A stretch of DNA of 64,000 nucleotides, taken from NCBI RefSeq assembly GCF_026340465.1, contig NZ_JAPEPC010000001.1, positions 6,372,501 through 6,436,500 on the forward strand. Direction: 5' to 3'. Each line of letters begins with the position of its first letter. Position 1 is the stretch's first letter. Both the position numbers and the translations under genes were made by a program. Source of the DNA: Streptomyces sp. NBC_01306 (GTDB lineage Bacteria; Actinomycetota; Actinomycetes; Streptomycetales; Streptomycetaceae). A model generated the notes under the pieces. The model did not search any database, was not told the origin of the DNA, and worked only from the letters and a program-made list of their open reading frames with translations. Of the stretch, positions 51,618 to 60,054 are shown in pieces.

Positions 51618-52880
51618 GTGAGTACTTTCCAGGCCCCCAAGGGCACGTACGACCTGCTGCCGCCCTCGTCCGCGAAGTTCCTCGCGGTACGCGAGGCGCT
51701 CGCGGCCCCGCTGCGGAACTCCGGCTACGAGTACATCGAGACGCCCGGCTTCGAGAACGTCGAGCTCTTCTCGCGCGGGGTGGGCGAATCGACCGACATC
51801 GTCTCCAAGGAGATGTACGTCTTCGAGACGCGCGGCGGTGACCGGCTCGCGCTGCGCCCCGAGGGCACCGCTTCCGTACTGCGCGCCGCGCTGGAGGCCA
51901 ACCTCCACAAGGCCGGGAATCTGCCGGTCAAGCTCTGGTACTCCGGCTCGTACTACCGCTACGAGCGCCCGCAGAAGGGGCGCTACCGCCACTTCTCGCA
52001 GGTGGGCGCCGAGGCGATCGGCACCGAGGACCCCGCGCTCGACGCCGAGATGATCATCCTCGCCGACCAGGCCTACCGTTCGCTCGGCCTGCGGCAGTTC
52101 CGCATCCTGCTCAACTCGCTCGGGGACCGCGAGTGCCGTCCGCTCTACCGCGACGCGCTCCAGGGCTTCCTGCGCGGGCTCGACCTGGACGAGGACACCC
52201 GGCGGCGGGCCGAGATCAACCCGCTGCGCGTGCTCGACGACAAGCGGGCCGACGTACAGAAGCAGCTGGCCGGTGCGCCGATGCTGCGGGACTACCTGTG
52301 CGAGGCGTGCAAGGCGTACCACGAGGAGGTCCGCGCCCTGCTGACCGCCGCGGGCGTCGCGTACGAGGACGACGTGAAGCTGGTACGCGGCCTCGACTAC
52401 TACACCCGCACCACCTTCGAGTTCGTCCACGACGGACTCGGCTCGCAGTCCGCGGTGGGCGGCGGCGGCCGCTACGACGGGCTCTCCGAGATGATCGGCG
52501 GCCCCGCGCTGCCGTCGGTGGGCTGGGCGCTCGGCGTGGACCGCACCGTGCTGGCGCTGGAGGCGGAGGGCGTCGAGCTCGAACTGCCCGCCACGACAAG
52601 CGTGTTCGCCGTGCCGCTCGGCGAGGAGGCCCGGCGGGTGCTCTTCGGGGCGGTCACCGAGCTGCGCAGGGCGGGCGTCGCCACCGACTTCGCGTTCGGC
52701 GGGCGCGGCCTCAAGGGCGCGATGAAGAGCGCCAACCGCAGCGGGGCCCGCTTCACCGTGGTCGCGGGTGAGCGGGATCTCGCCGAGGGCGTCGTCCAGC
52801 TCAAGGACATGGAGTCCGGCGAGCAGAGCGCGGTGCCGCTCGACGCCCTCGTCGGAGAGGTCCGCAAGCGGCTCGGCTGA
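51618..52880 (+). CDS. hisS: Histidyl-tRNA synthetase
   Basis: A 420-residue class II synthetase. TFQAPKGTYDLLPPSS starts it, motif 2 is YYRYERPQKGRYRHFSQVG, His-binding signature LVRGLDYYTRTTFEF and motif 3 PSVGWALGVDRTVLAL; the C-terminal anticodon-binding domain includes GRGLKGAMKSANRSGARF. It charges tRNA-His. GTG 51618; the ribosome site is weak, so coupling with the upstream gene is likely. Confidence 0.96.
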   Translation: MSTFQAPKGTYDLLPPSSAKFLAVREALAAPLRNSGYEYIETPGFENVELFSRGVGESTDIVSKEMYVFETRGGDRLALRPEGTASVLRAALEANLHKAGNLPVKLWYSGSYYRYERPQKGRYRHFSQVGAEAIGTEDPALDAEMIILADQAYRSLGLRQFRILLNSLGDRECRPLYRDALQGFLRGLDLDEDTRRRAEINPLRVLDDKRADVQKQLAGAPMLRDYLCEACKAYHEEVRALLTAAGVAYEDDVKLVRGLDYYTRTTFEFVHDGLGSQSAVGGGGRYDGLSEMIGGPALPSVGWALGVDRTVLALEAEGVELELPATTSVFAVPLGEEARRVLFGAVTELRRAGVATDFAFGGRGLKGAMKSANRSGARFTVVAGERDLAEGVVQLKDMESGEQSAVPLDALVGEVRKRLG

Positions 52881-52910
52881 GACCGGCACCACTGCTGAAC
52901 CCGGCACACC

Positions 52911-52947
52911 CTGCGGCCCGGGCGGAGACTCTCCGCCCGGGCCGCAG
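52911..52947. terminator. 17-bp hairpin after hisS
   Basis: CTGCGGCCCGGGCGGAG (52911-52927) pairs perfectly with 52931-52947 around ACT, 30 bases after the stop codon. Confidence 0.88.
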
Positions 52948-53414
52948 GCGCAGGACCGCCATGGAAAATCCTGCCCATTCGGGACAAGAGGGACGGTGGC
53001 GTCAACCCGGCGCGTGCCGGTTCGCTCCGCCGGGCAATTGCGACACATGATCGCCGGGTACGGTTCACGGCGCCCGGACAGGCCGCCCGCCGGACGGCTC
53101 CTGCCGCGTCCCCGGAGCGAGTGCCTGCAGCCTCCCGGTCGCGCCGGCCCCTGACGGCCCTCCGGCACCCGCGCCCCCGGACACCTTCCCCGGATCGAAT
53201 GCCCAGGTCGCAGAGGGTCGGCCAGGACGGCGCCGCCGTGTCCCGGCCGCTGCCCTCGTCCGCCGGCCGTGCACGCCACCCGGCCGGAAGGCCTTCCGGC
53301 GGGCGGGCCGCCCGGCGCAGGGGTCCGCATCTCCTTATCTCCATCGAACAGTGCGAACCCCGCGCGGTGCGGCACAATGAGCCTGCCCACAGGCCACAGG
53401 AGCGATGGATCGGC
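52948..53414. other. 467-base gap without a recognisable gene
   Basis: Between the hisS terminator and the VKOR gene. No frame with family resemblance and a ribosome site was found on either strand; short ATG frames near 52961 are unconvincing. It should hold the VKOR promoter. Confidence 0.45.
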
Positions 53415-54044
53415 ATGATGACGACGACAGTGGTTGACGACGTGTCCGCGCAGCAGGACGGGAAGACCGGCGCGAGCCGTGCCTTCGGCTGGCTTCTGGT
53501 GATCACCGGAGCCGCCGGGCTACTCGCGGCGTGGGTCATCACCCTCGACGAGTTCAAGCTCCTGAAGAACCCGAACTTCACCCCCGGCTGCAGCCTCAAC
53601 CCGGTGGTGTCCTGCGGCAACGTGATGAAGAGCGCGCAGGCCTCGGTCTTCGGCTTCCCCAATCCGATGCTGGGCCTTGCCACCTACGCCGTCGTGATCG
53701 GTGTCGGCATGAGCCTGATCGCGGGCGGGCGCTACAGCCGCTGGTACTGGCTGACGTTCAACGCGGGCTGCCTCTTCGGCGTCGGCTTCGTCACCTGGCT
53801 CCAGTACCAGTCCCTGTACAACATCAACTCGCTCTGCCTCTGGTGCTGCCTGGCCTGGGTGGGCACGATCACCCTCTTCTGGTACGTCACCTCGCACAAC
53901 ATCCGGCACGGCCTGCTGGCCGCCCCCGGCTGGCTGCGGAGCTTCTTCGGCGAGTTCACCTGGGTGCTGCCCGTCGTGCACATCGGGATCATCGGCATGC
54001 TGATCCTCACCCGCTGGTGGGACTTCTGGACCGGGGCGCACTGA
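53415..54044 (+). CDS. Vitamin K epoxide reductase (VKOR) family protein
   Basis: A 209-residue membrane protein. Helices include FGWLLVITGAAGLLAAWVI, LATYAVVIGVGMSLIA and WLTFNAGCLFGVGFVTW. The loop Cys pair is in GCSLNPVVSCGNVM and the active-site CxxC in SLCLWCCLAW. Bacterial VKOR replaces DsbB in many actinobacteria, reoxidising a DsbA-like partner with menaquinone. ATG 53415 or 53418 both possible. No DsbA-type gene is adjacent; the DsbA-like gene at 12.9 kb looks cytoplasmic. Confidence 0.93.
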   Translation: MMTTTVVDDVSAQQDGKTGASRAFGWLLVITGAAGLLAAWVITLDEFKLLKNPNFTPGCSLNPVVSCGNVMKSAQASVFGFPNPMLGLATYAVVIGVGMSLIAGGRYSRWYWLTFNAGCLFGVGFVTWLQYQSLYNINSLCLWCCLAWVGTITLFWYVTSHNIRHGLLAAPGWLRSFFGEFTWVLPVVHIGIIGMLILTRWWDFWTGAH

Positions 54045-54133
54045 CCTCTCGTACTCCGGCCCCGGACGGGCCGGTCCCGGGCGGCGACAGCGGCCCGGGA
54101 CCGTTGTCAGTGGCGTGACATAGGGTTTTGTAC

Positions 54134-55501
54134 GTGGAACCCGATCTGTTCACCGCCGCGGCCGAAGAGCGCCAGGAGAAGGACCCGTCCAGCAGCCCCC
54201 TGGCTGTACGGATGCGCCCGCGCACCCTGGACGAAGTGGTGGGCCAGCAGCATCTCCTGAAGCAGGGCTCACCGCTGCGACGGCTCGTTGGCGAGTCCGG
54301 CGGCGGACCTGCCGGGCCCTCGTCCGTGCTGCTCTGGGGGCCGCCGGGCATCGGCAAGACGACCCTCGCCTACGTCGTGAGCCAGGCCACCCGGAAACGG
54401 TTCGTCGAGCTCTCCGCCATCACGGCGGGCGTCAAGGAAGTCCGCGCCGTCATCGACGGCGCACGCAGGGCCTCGGGGGGATACGGCAAGGAGACCGTCC
54501 TCTTCCTCGACGAGATCCACCGCTTCAGCAAGGCCCAGCAGGACTCACTGCTCCCCGCGGTGGAGAACCGCTGGGTCACGCTGGTCGCCGCGACCACCGA
54601 GAACCCGTACTTCTCGATCATCTCGCCGCTGCTCTCCAGGTCCCTGCTGCTCACGCTCGAATCGCTCACCGACGACGACCTGCGGTCGCTGCTGCACCGG
54701 GCACTCACCGAGGAGCGCGGGCTCGGCGGCGCCGTCACGCTGGCGCCCGCGGCCGAGACGCATCTGCTGCGGATCTCCGGCGGCGACGCCCGCCGCGCCC
54801 TCACCGCACTCGAAGCGGCGGCCGGCGCGGCCATGGCCAAGTCCGAGCCGGAGATCACGCTCGGGACGCTGGAGGAGACGGTCGACCGCGCCGCGGTGGC
54901 GTACGACCGCGACGGCGATCAGCACTACGACGTGGCGAGCGCCCTGATCAAGTCGATCCGCGGCTCCGACGTGGACGCCGCCCTGCACTATCTGGCCCGC
55001 ATGATCGAAGCGGGGGAGGACCCGAGGTTCATCGCCAGACGGCTGATGATCTCGGCCAGTGAGGACATCGGACTCGCCGACCCCACCGCGCTGCCGACCG
55101 CGGTCGCTGCCGCCCAGGCCGTCGCGCTGATCGGCTTCCCCGAGGCCGCGCTCACCCTCAGCCACGCCACGATCGCGCTGGCGCTGGCCCCCAAGTCGAA
55201 CGCGGCGACGACAGCGATCTCCGCCGCCCGCGCCGATGTGCGCGCGGGTCTTGTCGGGCCGGTTCCGGCGCATCTGCGCGACGGGCACTACAAGGGCGCG
55301 GCCAAGCTCGGCCACGCCCAGGGCTACGTCTATCCGCACGATGTCCCGGGCGCCATCGCCGCCCAGCAGTACGCCCCGGACTCCGTGCGGGGCAAGCGTT
55401 ACTACGAGCCCACCCGGTACGGCGCCGAGGCGCGCTACGCGGACGTGGTCGAGAAGGTGCGGGAGCGGCTGTCGGGCGAAGGCGCGGACGGACGTCAGTG
55501 A
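54134..55501 (+). CDS. rarA: Replication-associated recombination protein RarA
   Basis: A 455-residue AAA+ protein, MgsA/RarA. Walker A GPPGIGKTTLAYV, Walker B VLFLDEIHRFSKAQQD, sensor 1 ATTENPYFSI, sensor 2 region SGGDARRALTALE, and the C-terminal tetramerisation domain around YVYPHDVPGAIAAQQYAP. It acts at stalled replication forks. GTG 54134 is chosen; a TTG two codons earlier is in frame. A TAGGGT hexamer lies seven bases upstream of the GTG and there is no clear ribosome site, so this may be a leaderless transcript. Confidence 0.94.
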   Translation: MEPDLFTAAAEERQEKDPSSSPLAVRMRPRTLDEVVGQQHLLKQGSPLRRLVGESGGGPAGPSSVLLWGPPGIGKTTLAYVVSQATRKRFVELSAITAGVKEVRAVIDGARRASGGYGKETVLFLDEIHRFSKAQQDSLLPAVENRWVTLVAATTENPYFSIISPLLSRSLLLTLESLTDDDLRSLLHRALTEERGLGGAVTLAPAAETHLLRISGGDARRALTALEAAAGAAMAKSEPEITLGTLEETVDRAAVAYDRDGDQHYDVASALIKSIRGSDVDAALHYLARMIEAGEDPRFIARRLMISASEDIGLADPTALPTAVAAAQAVALIGFPEAALTLSHATIALALAPKSNAATTAISAARADVRAGLVGPVPAHLRDGHYKGAAKLGHAQGYVYPHDVPGAIAAQQYAPDSVRGKRYYEPTRYGAEARYADVVEKVRERLSGEGADGRQ

Positions 55502-55514
55502 CGGCCCGGCGGTC

Positions 55515-56315
55515 TCACCCGGCCGCCGCGTCGAAGAGCGTGTACATGGCGCGTTGCAGCCCGGTCACATCGCTCACCGGCTCGTGGAAGTCGAAGCGCG
55601 CGTCGAAGCACCGGGCGCCGGTGAACCGCACCCGCAGCCCGAACCGGTCGAGCGCCAACGGCACCGCCGCGGTCCCGTCCGGCACCCGGTCGCCGAGCAG
55701 CCCGGACACCTGGTCGCCGTGGGCGGAGTGCAGATGCTGGAGCAGTTCGGCCTCATGGCCGACCAGGGGATCGGCGACCGCCTCCGCGAACTCCTCGGGC
55801 TCGGCACTCCCGTGCCCCCAGAGGTCGTCCACGTACACCTCTCCGACCTCCAGCCGCAGCATCATGCGGCCCGGAGCCGCCATGCCGGGTACGGAGGTGA
55901 GCCAGCCGGAGACCCGGGCCCGGCCGCGGATCCGGTGGGGCACGGAGACCGGGGCGACATCTGTGATCTCCAGCACCGCGGCCAGCTCGTCGTCCTGGGC
56001 GTGGGTCGCCGCCCGGACGGCCGGGGACGCGGCGGGGAAGAGCAGATACAGCTCGCCGTCGGGTCCGGTGCTGCGGGTGAGCGGGACCAGCTGGTCGCTG
56101 AGGGCGGCTTCGACCCCGGTCACCAGCAGTACCGCGGAGCAGGTACTCTGTACGAGAGTTCGTGTGCGCTCGGCTGCTGACGGCATCCGGGCGGATTCAA
56201 GTCCGCTGGGACGCGGCTGACCACGATCTGATCGGACCTCCGTCGCGTCGACGCCCAGAGCGTCGGCCTTCTTTGTGCTGTCCGTGATGTGACTGGTGTT
56301 CCCCGGACGAGACAT
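55515..56315 (-). CDS. HugZ-like DUF2470 protein (pyridoxamine-oxidase-type fold)
   Basis: A 266-residue protein. An N-terminal split-barrel (flavin-reductase/PNPOx-like) domain spans about 55-150 (LVTGVEAALSDQLVPLTR, DGELYLLFPAASP), and a DUF2470 C-terminal domain follows (EEFAEAVADPLVGHEAELLQHLHSAHG), the HugZ-family architecture found in heme-degrading or heme-storing proteins. ATG 56315 has a strong CAAGGAG site and sits just downstream of an iron box, which supports the start over the internal ATG at 56186. Flavin or heme binding in this protein is inferred, not seen. Divergent from rpsD. Confidence 0.85.
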   Translation of the reverse strand: MSRPGNTSHITDSTKKADALGVDATEVRSDRGQPRPSGLESARMPSAAERTRTLVQSTCSAVLLVTGVEAALSDQLVPLTRSTGPDGELYLLFPAASPAVRAATHAQDDELAAVLEITDVAPVSVPHRIRGRARVSGWLTSVPGMAAPGRMMLRLEVGEVYVDDLWGHGSAEPEEFAEAVADPLVGHEAELLQHLHSAHGDQVSGLLGDRVPDGTAAVPLALDRFGLRVRFTGARCFDARFDFHEPVSDVTGLQRAMYTLFDAAAG

Positions 56316-56329
56316 ACGATCTCCTTGAG

Positions 56330-56348
56330 TAAGGTGAGCCTAACCTAA
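56330..56348. promoter_or_regulatory. Iron box (DtxR/IdeR/DmdR-type operator)
   Basis: On the minus strand 56348-56330 reads TTAGGTTAGGCTCACCTTA, one mismatch from the 19-bp iron-box consensus TTAGGTTAGGCTCACCTAA. It lies 14 bases upstream of the HugZ-like ATG and 25 bases upstream of the rpsD GTG on the other strand. Confidence 0.9.
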
Positions 56349-56372
56349 CCCAACCATGGAGGTTTGGAGAAC

Positions 56373-56987
56373 GTGCCTAACCAGTCGCGTCCCAAGGTCA
56401 AGAAGTCACGCGCGCTCGGTATCGCGCTGACGCCGAAGGCTGTCAAGTACTTCGAGGCCCGTCCGTACCCGCCGGGCGAGCACGGCCGTGGCCGCAAGCA
56501 GAACTCGGACTACAAGGTCCGTCTGCTGGAGAAGCAGCGTCTGCGCGCCCAGTACGACATCAGCGAGCGCCAGATGGCCCGCGCCTACGACCGCGCCAAG
56601 AAGGCCGAAGGCAAGACGGGCGAGGCGCTGGTCGTCGAGCTTGAGCGCCGTCTCGACGCCCTGGTCCTGCGTTCGGGCATCGCCCGGACCATCTACCAGG
56701 CCCGCCAGATGGTCGTCCACGGCCACATCCAGGTCAACGGCGGCAAGGTCGACAAGCCGTCGTTCCGCGTCCGTCCCGACGACGTCGTGATGGTCCGCGA
56801 GCGCAGCCGCGAGAAGGTCCCCTTCCAGGTTGCCCGTGAGGGTGGCTACGACACCGAGGGCGAGACCCCGCGCTACCTCCAGGTGAACCTGAAGGCCCTG
56901 GCCTTCCGCCTGGACCGCGACCCGAACCGCAAGGAAATCCCGGTCATCTGCGACGAGCAGCTGGTCGTCGAGTACTACGCCCGCTGA
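56373..56987 (+). CDS. rpsD: 30S ribosomal protein S4
   Basis: A 204-residue S4. SRPKVKKSRALGIALTPKAVKYFEARPYPPG, LRAQYDISERQMARAYDRA and the S4 RNA-binding domain RQMVVHGHIQVNGGKVDKPSF are standard. No Cys occurs in the N-terminal domain, so this is the zinc-free form. Here it stands alone and not in the rpoA operon, as is usual in Streptomyces. GTG 56373 with a GGAGG site is chosen; a TTG three codons earlier is in frame. The 3' end overlaps the convergent ATPase gene by 13 bases. Confidence 0.97.
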   Translation: MPNQSRPKVKKSRALGIALTPKAVKYFEARPYPPGEHGRGRKQNSDYKVRLLEKQRLRAQYDISERQMARAYDRAKKAEGKTGEALVVELERRLDALVLRSGIARTIYQARQMVVHGHIQVNGGKVDKPSFRVRPDDVVMVRERSREKVPFQVAREGGYDTEGETPRYLQVNLKALAFRLDRDPNRKEIPVICDEQLVVEYYAR

Positions 56988-59134
56988 TCCGGACGTACCT
57001 CGCGCTTCATCGCTTCGGCCCGTCGTCCCCTCGCTCCTCGCGGAGCCGGGGGCGGCGGGTCTTCGCGTGCTGCCGGGCCGTGCAGCGCACGCGCCACCGC
57101 GGCGTCCCGGCCCAGCTGTGCACCCCGCGACAGGAAACTCTCGTAGACCTCGGGACCCAGCTTGCGGCGGGCCCCCTCCTCGCACCGCTGATGCGGCGCG
57201 TTGTAGTACGCCGAGCCGAAGAGCGGCAGCCCCACCGACGACCAGAGCCGCCCGGCCGCGCCCTGCAGCAGCGCGGCCTCCGTGGCCTCGCCGCCCTCCA
57301 GGGCGAGCAGCGCCATCAGCTCCAGGGCGAGCACCGTGCCCAGCTGGTCGTGGAAGGCATGGCTGGTCGCGAGGGACTCGGACAGCAGCTCGCGGGAGCG
57401 CGCCGCCCGGCCGTCCGACCAGGCCTCGAAAGCCAGTACATACAGCGCGTAGGCCCGCGCCCAGCGCTCGCCGTGGTCCTCGCAGACCGTCACGACGTCC
57501 TGGCAGATGGCGACCGCCTCGGCGAGCCGGCCGCGGAAGCACACCGCCATCGCCAGCTCGACCTGGCCCATCAGGACGTTGCTGTTGAGTTCACCGAGCT
57601 CCCGGTACTGCCCGATCGCCTCGCGCAGCAGTTCCTCCGCGCGCGGCATGTCATCGGTGACCAGCGCCAGACAGCCGGTCCTGTGCAGCGCGTACGCGGC
57701 CGCCACCTCGTCACCGGTGTGCTGCGCCGCCTCGTGGCACTCGTGGAGGGCGGCCACCGCGGCCACCGCGTCGCCCTGGAGCACCGCCACGTAGCCCAGG
57801 ACCCAGAGGGCTTTGAGCCGTGAGCCGTCGTGCCCGCTCTCCGCCTCCAGTACATGCTCCAGCCAGTGCCGGCCCTCGGCGAGCCGCCCGCAGCCCGCCC
57901 AGTAGAACCAGAGCGTCCCCGCCAGGTACTGCGCCAGATGAACGTCACCGGAGTGCTCCAGCGAGAACTCCAGCGCGCCCCGCAGATTGGGCAGTTCACT
58001 GTCCACCCGGGCCGCGATCCCGGCCTGCCGTGGGCTGAACCAGTCGAGCTCGCACCAGGTGGCCAGCCCCAGGAACCAGTCGCGGTGGCGCCGCCGGAGC
58101 TGCTCGGTGTCCCCGGTCGCGGCGAGCCACTGTGCCCCGTAGTCCCGGATCGTGTCGAGCATCCGGTAGCGGACGCCCGCCGGGGTGTCCTCCCGTACCA
58201 GCACGGACTGTGCGAGCAACTCGTCCAGCACCTCCAGGACGCCGTCGGAGGGGAGTTCGGGGCCGGCGCAGATGTACTCGGCCGCCTCCAGGTCGAACTG
58301 CCCGGGGAACACGGAGAGCCGCGCCCAGAGCAACCGCTGTTCCGGGGTGCACAGTTCGTGGCTCCAGCCGATCGCCGTGCGCAGCGTCCGGTGGCGCGGC
58401 AGCACACCCCTGCCGCCCCCGGTCAGCACCCGGAACCGGTCGTCCAGCCTGGCCAGCAGCTGCTCGACCGAGAGGGCCCGCATCCGTCCCGCCGCCAGTT
58501 CCAGCGCGAGCGGGATCCCGTCCAGCCGCCGGCACACCTCCGCCACCAGCGCGGCGTCGCTCCGGGCGAACCGGAATCCGGGCCGGCCAGCCGAGACGCG
58601 TTCGGTGAAGAGCCGCACGGCGTCCCGGTCCCGCATCGGCCCCAGCGGGAGGGGCAGCTCGCCCTCGATCTCCAGGGGCCGCCTGCCGACCGCGATCACC
58701 CGCAGTCCCGGTGCGCTGCGCAGCAGTGCGAGGAGCAGCCCGGCGCACGCGTCGACCAGGAACTCGAAGCCGTCGACCACCAACAGCAGCTCCCGCCCGG
58801 CGAGATGGCGGGTCAGCACCTCGCGCGGCGGCCTGCTCGTGTGGTCGGTCAGCCCCAGGGCCTCGACGAGGGTGTGCTCGACCAGCTCCGGGTCGCGCAG
58901 GGCGGACAGCTCGGCCAGCCACACTCCGTCGCAGAACCGTTCCTGCAGTGTCTCCGCCACCTGCGTCGCCAGCCGTGTCTTGCCCACGCCACCGACTCCG
59001 ACCACGGTGACCAGCCGGGACGAGCCGATGAGTCTCTCCAGCTCGGCGGCCTCGCTCCGGCGCCCCACGAACCGGCTGAGCTCTGCCGGAAGGCTGCCGG
59101 GGGCGGTCCGATGGCCGGTCGAGTCACTTCGCAT
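56975..59134 (-). CDS. STAND/NB-ARC-type ATPase with TPR-like repeats
   Basis: A 719-residue protein. RFVGRRSEAAELERLI precedes a P-loop VVGVGGVGKTRLA (about 44-56), Walker B ELLLVVDGF and the AAA-like DGIPLALELAAGRM segment; a winged-helix-like YRMLDTIRDYG follows, then helical repeats (about 380-690) such as ALHECHEAAQHTGDE and LAEAVAICQDVVTVCEDHG. It is related to AfsR/LuxR-type regulators but has no DNA-binding HTH at either end, so it may act as a signal-sensing ATPase or partner. ATG 59134 has no ribosome site; TACTCT (59149-59144) nine bases upstream suggests a nearly leaderless start. Confidence 0.85.
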   Translation of the reverse strand: MRSDSTGHRTAPGSLPAELSRFVGRRSEAAELERLIGSSRLVTVVGVGGVGKTRLATQVAETLQERFCDGVWLAELSALRDPELVEHTLVEALGLTDHTSRPPREVLTRHLAGRELLLVVDGFEFLVDACAGLLLALLRSAPGLRVIAVGRRPLEIEGELPLPLGPMRDRDAVRLFTERVSAGRPGFRFARSDAALVAEVCRRLDGIPLALELAAGRMRALSVEQLLARLDDRFRVLTGGGRGVLPRHRTLRTAIGWSHELCTPEQRLLWARLSVFPGQFDLEAAEYICAGPELPSDGVLEVLDELLAQSVLVREDTPAGVRYRMLDTIRDYGAQWLAATGDTEQLRRRHRDWFLGLATWCELDWFSPRQAGIAARVDSELPNLRGALEFSLEHSGDVHLAQYLAGTLWFYWAGCGRLAEGRHWLEHVLEAESGHDGSRLKALWVLGYVAVLQGDAVAAVAALHECHEAAQHTGDEVAAAYALHRTGCLALVTDDMPRAEELLREAIGQYRELGELNSNVLMGQVELAMAVCFRGRLAEAVAICQDVVTVCEDHGERWARAYALYVLAFEAWSDGRAARSRELLSESLATSHAFHDQLGTVLALELMALLALEGGEATEAALLQGAAGRLWSSVGLPLFGSAYYNAPHQRCEEGARRKLGPEVYESFLSRGAQLGRDAAVARALHGPAAREDPPPPAPRGARGRRAEAMKREVRPDQRA

Positions 59135-59303
59135 AGAACACGGAGAGTACGCGGCGGTGAGCACTACGTACAATCCGATGCCGGAACTCCCGGCGCGCAC
59201 AGCGGATATCCGGTACAGGGGCGGAGTCCCGGCGCGATAGGCTCGGAAACCGCAATCGATGTGACCAACGACGTGACTTCCGACGACCAGAGAGCGGTGC
59301 AAC

Positions 59304-59732
59304 GTGTCCGGTGGAGAGGTGGCCGGCATCCTGGTGGCCGTCTTCTGGGCGATCCTGGTCTCCTTCCTCGCCGTGGTGCTGGTGAGGCTGGCCCAGACGC
59401 TCAGGACGACCACCAAGCTGGTGGCGGACGTGACCGACCAGGCCGTGCCCCTGCTCGCCGACGCCTCCACGGCCGTCCGGTCGGCGCAGACCCAGCTGGA
59501 GCGGGTCGACGCCATCGCGAGCGACGTGCAGGAGGTCACCTCCAACGCGTCGGCGCTCTCCACCACCGTCGCATCGACCTTCGGCGGACCGCTGGTGAAG
59601 GTCGCGGCCTTCGGCTACGGCGTCCGCCGGGCCCTCGGGCGCAAGGGCGAAGCGGAGCCGGAGAGCCCGCGCCGCCCGGTGATCGTCGGCCGCACGGTGC
59701 CGGCCCCACGGCGTAGGAAGCGGAAGGGCTGA
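59304..59732 (+). CDS. DUF948 membrane protein
   Basis: A 142-residue protein with one N-terminal helix (VAGILVAVFWAILVSFLAVVLVRL) and a DUF948-type helical body (LADVTDQAVPLLADASTAVRSAQ in outline), ending in a basic PAPRRRKRKG tail. Function unknown. GTG 59304. The following small gene begins eight bases later, and both precede alaS, a constant arrangement in actinobacteria. Confidence 0.88.
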   Translation: MSGGEVAGILVAVFWAILVSFLAVVLVRLAQTLRTTTKLVADVTDQAVPLLADASTAVRSAQTQLERVDAIASDVQEVTSNASALSTTVASTFGGPLVKVAAFGYGVRRALGRKGEAEPESPRRPVIVGRTVPAPRRRKRKG

Positions 59733-59739
59733 CGCTGCA

Positions 59740-60054
59740 ATGTTCCGCCGTACGTTCTGGTTCGCCACCGGCGCCGCAGCCGGTGTGTGGGCCACCACCA
59801 AGGTCAACCGCAAGATCAAGCAGCTGAGCCCGGAGAGCCTCGCGGCGCAGGCGGCGAACAAGGCCGTCGACGCGGGCCACCGGCTGAAGGACTTCGCCGT
59901 CGACGTACGGGCCGGAATGGTCCAGCGCGAGGCGGAGCTGGGGGAGGCGCTCGGCATCGACGCGCAGCCCGGACCGGCCGAGCTTCCCGCGCGGCGACGT
60001 CTCGCCGCCATCGAATACACCAAGCACTCGCACAACCGGAATGAGGACCACTGA
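59740..60054 (+). CDS. Small conserved protein before alaS (DUF6167-like)
   Basis: A 104-residue protein starting FRRTFWFATGAAAGVWATTKV, a weak hydrophobic helix followed by NRKIKQLSPESLAAQAANKAVDAG and an acidic Glu-rich end. No known role; the length and start match a family that always precedes alaS in actinomycetes. ATG 59740. alaS begins within its stop codon (TGATG). Confidence 0.85.
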   Translation: MFRRTFWFATGAAAGVWATTKVNRKIKQLSPESLAAQAANKAVDAGHRLKDFAVDVRAGMVQREAELGEALGIDAQPGPAELPARRRLAAIEYTKHSHNRNEDH

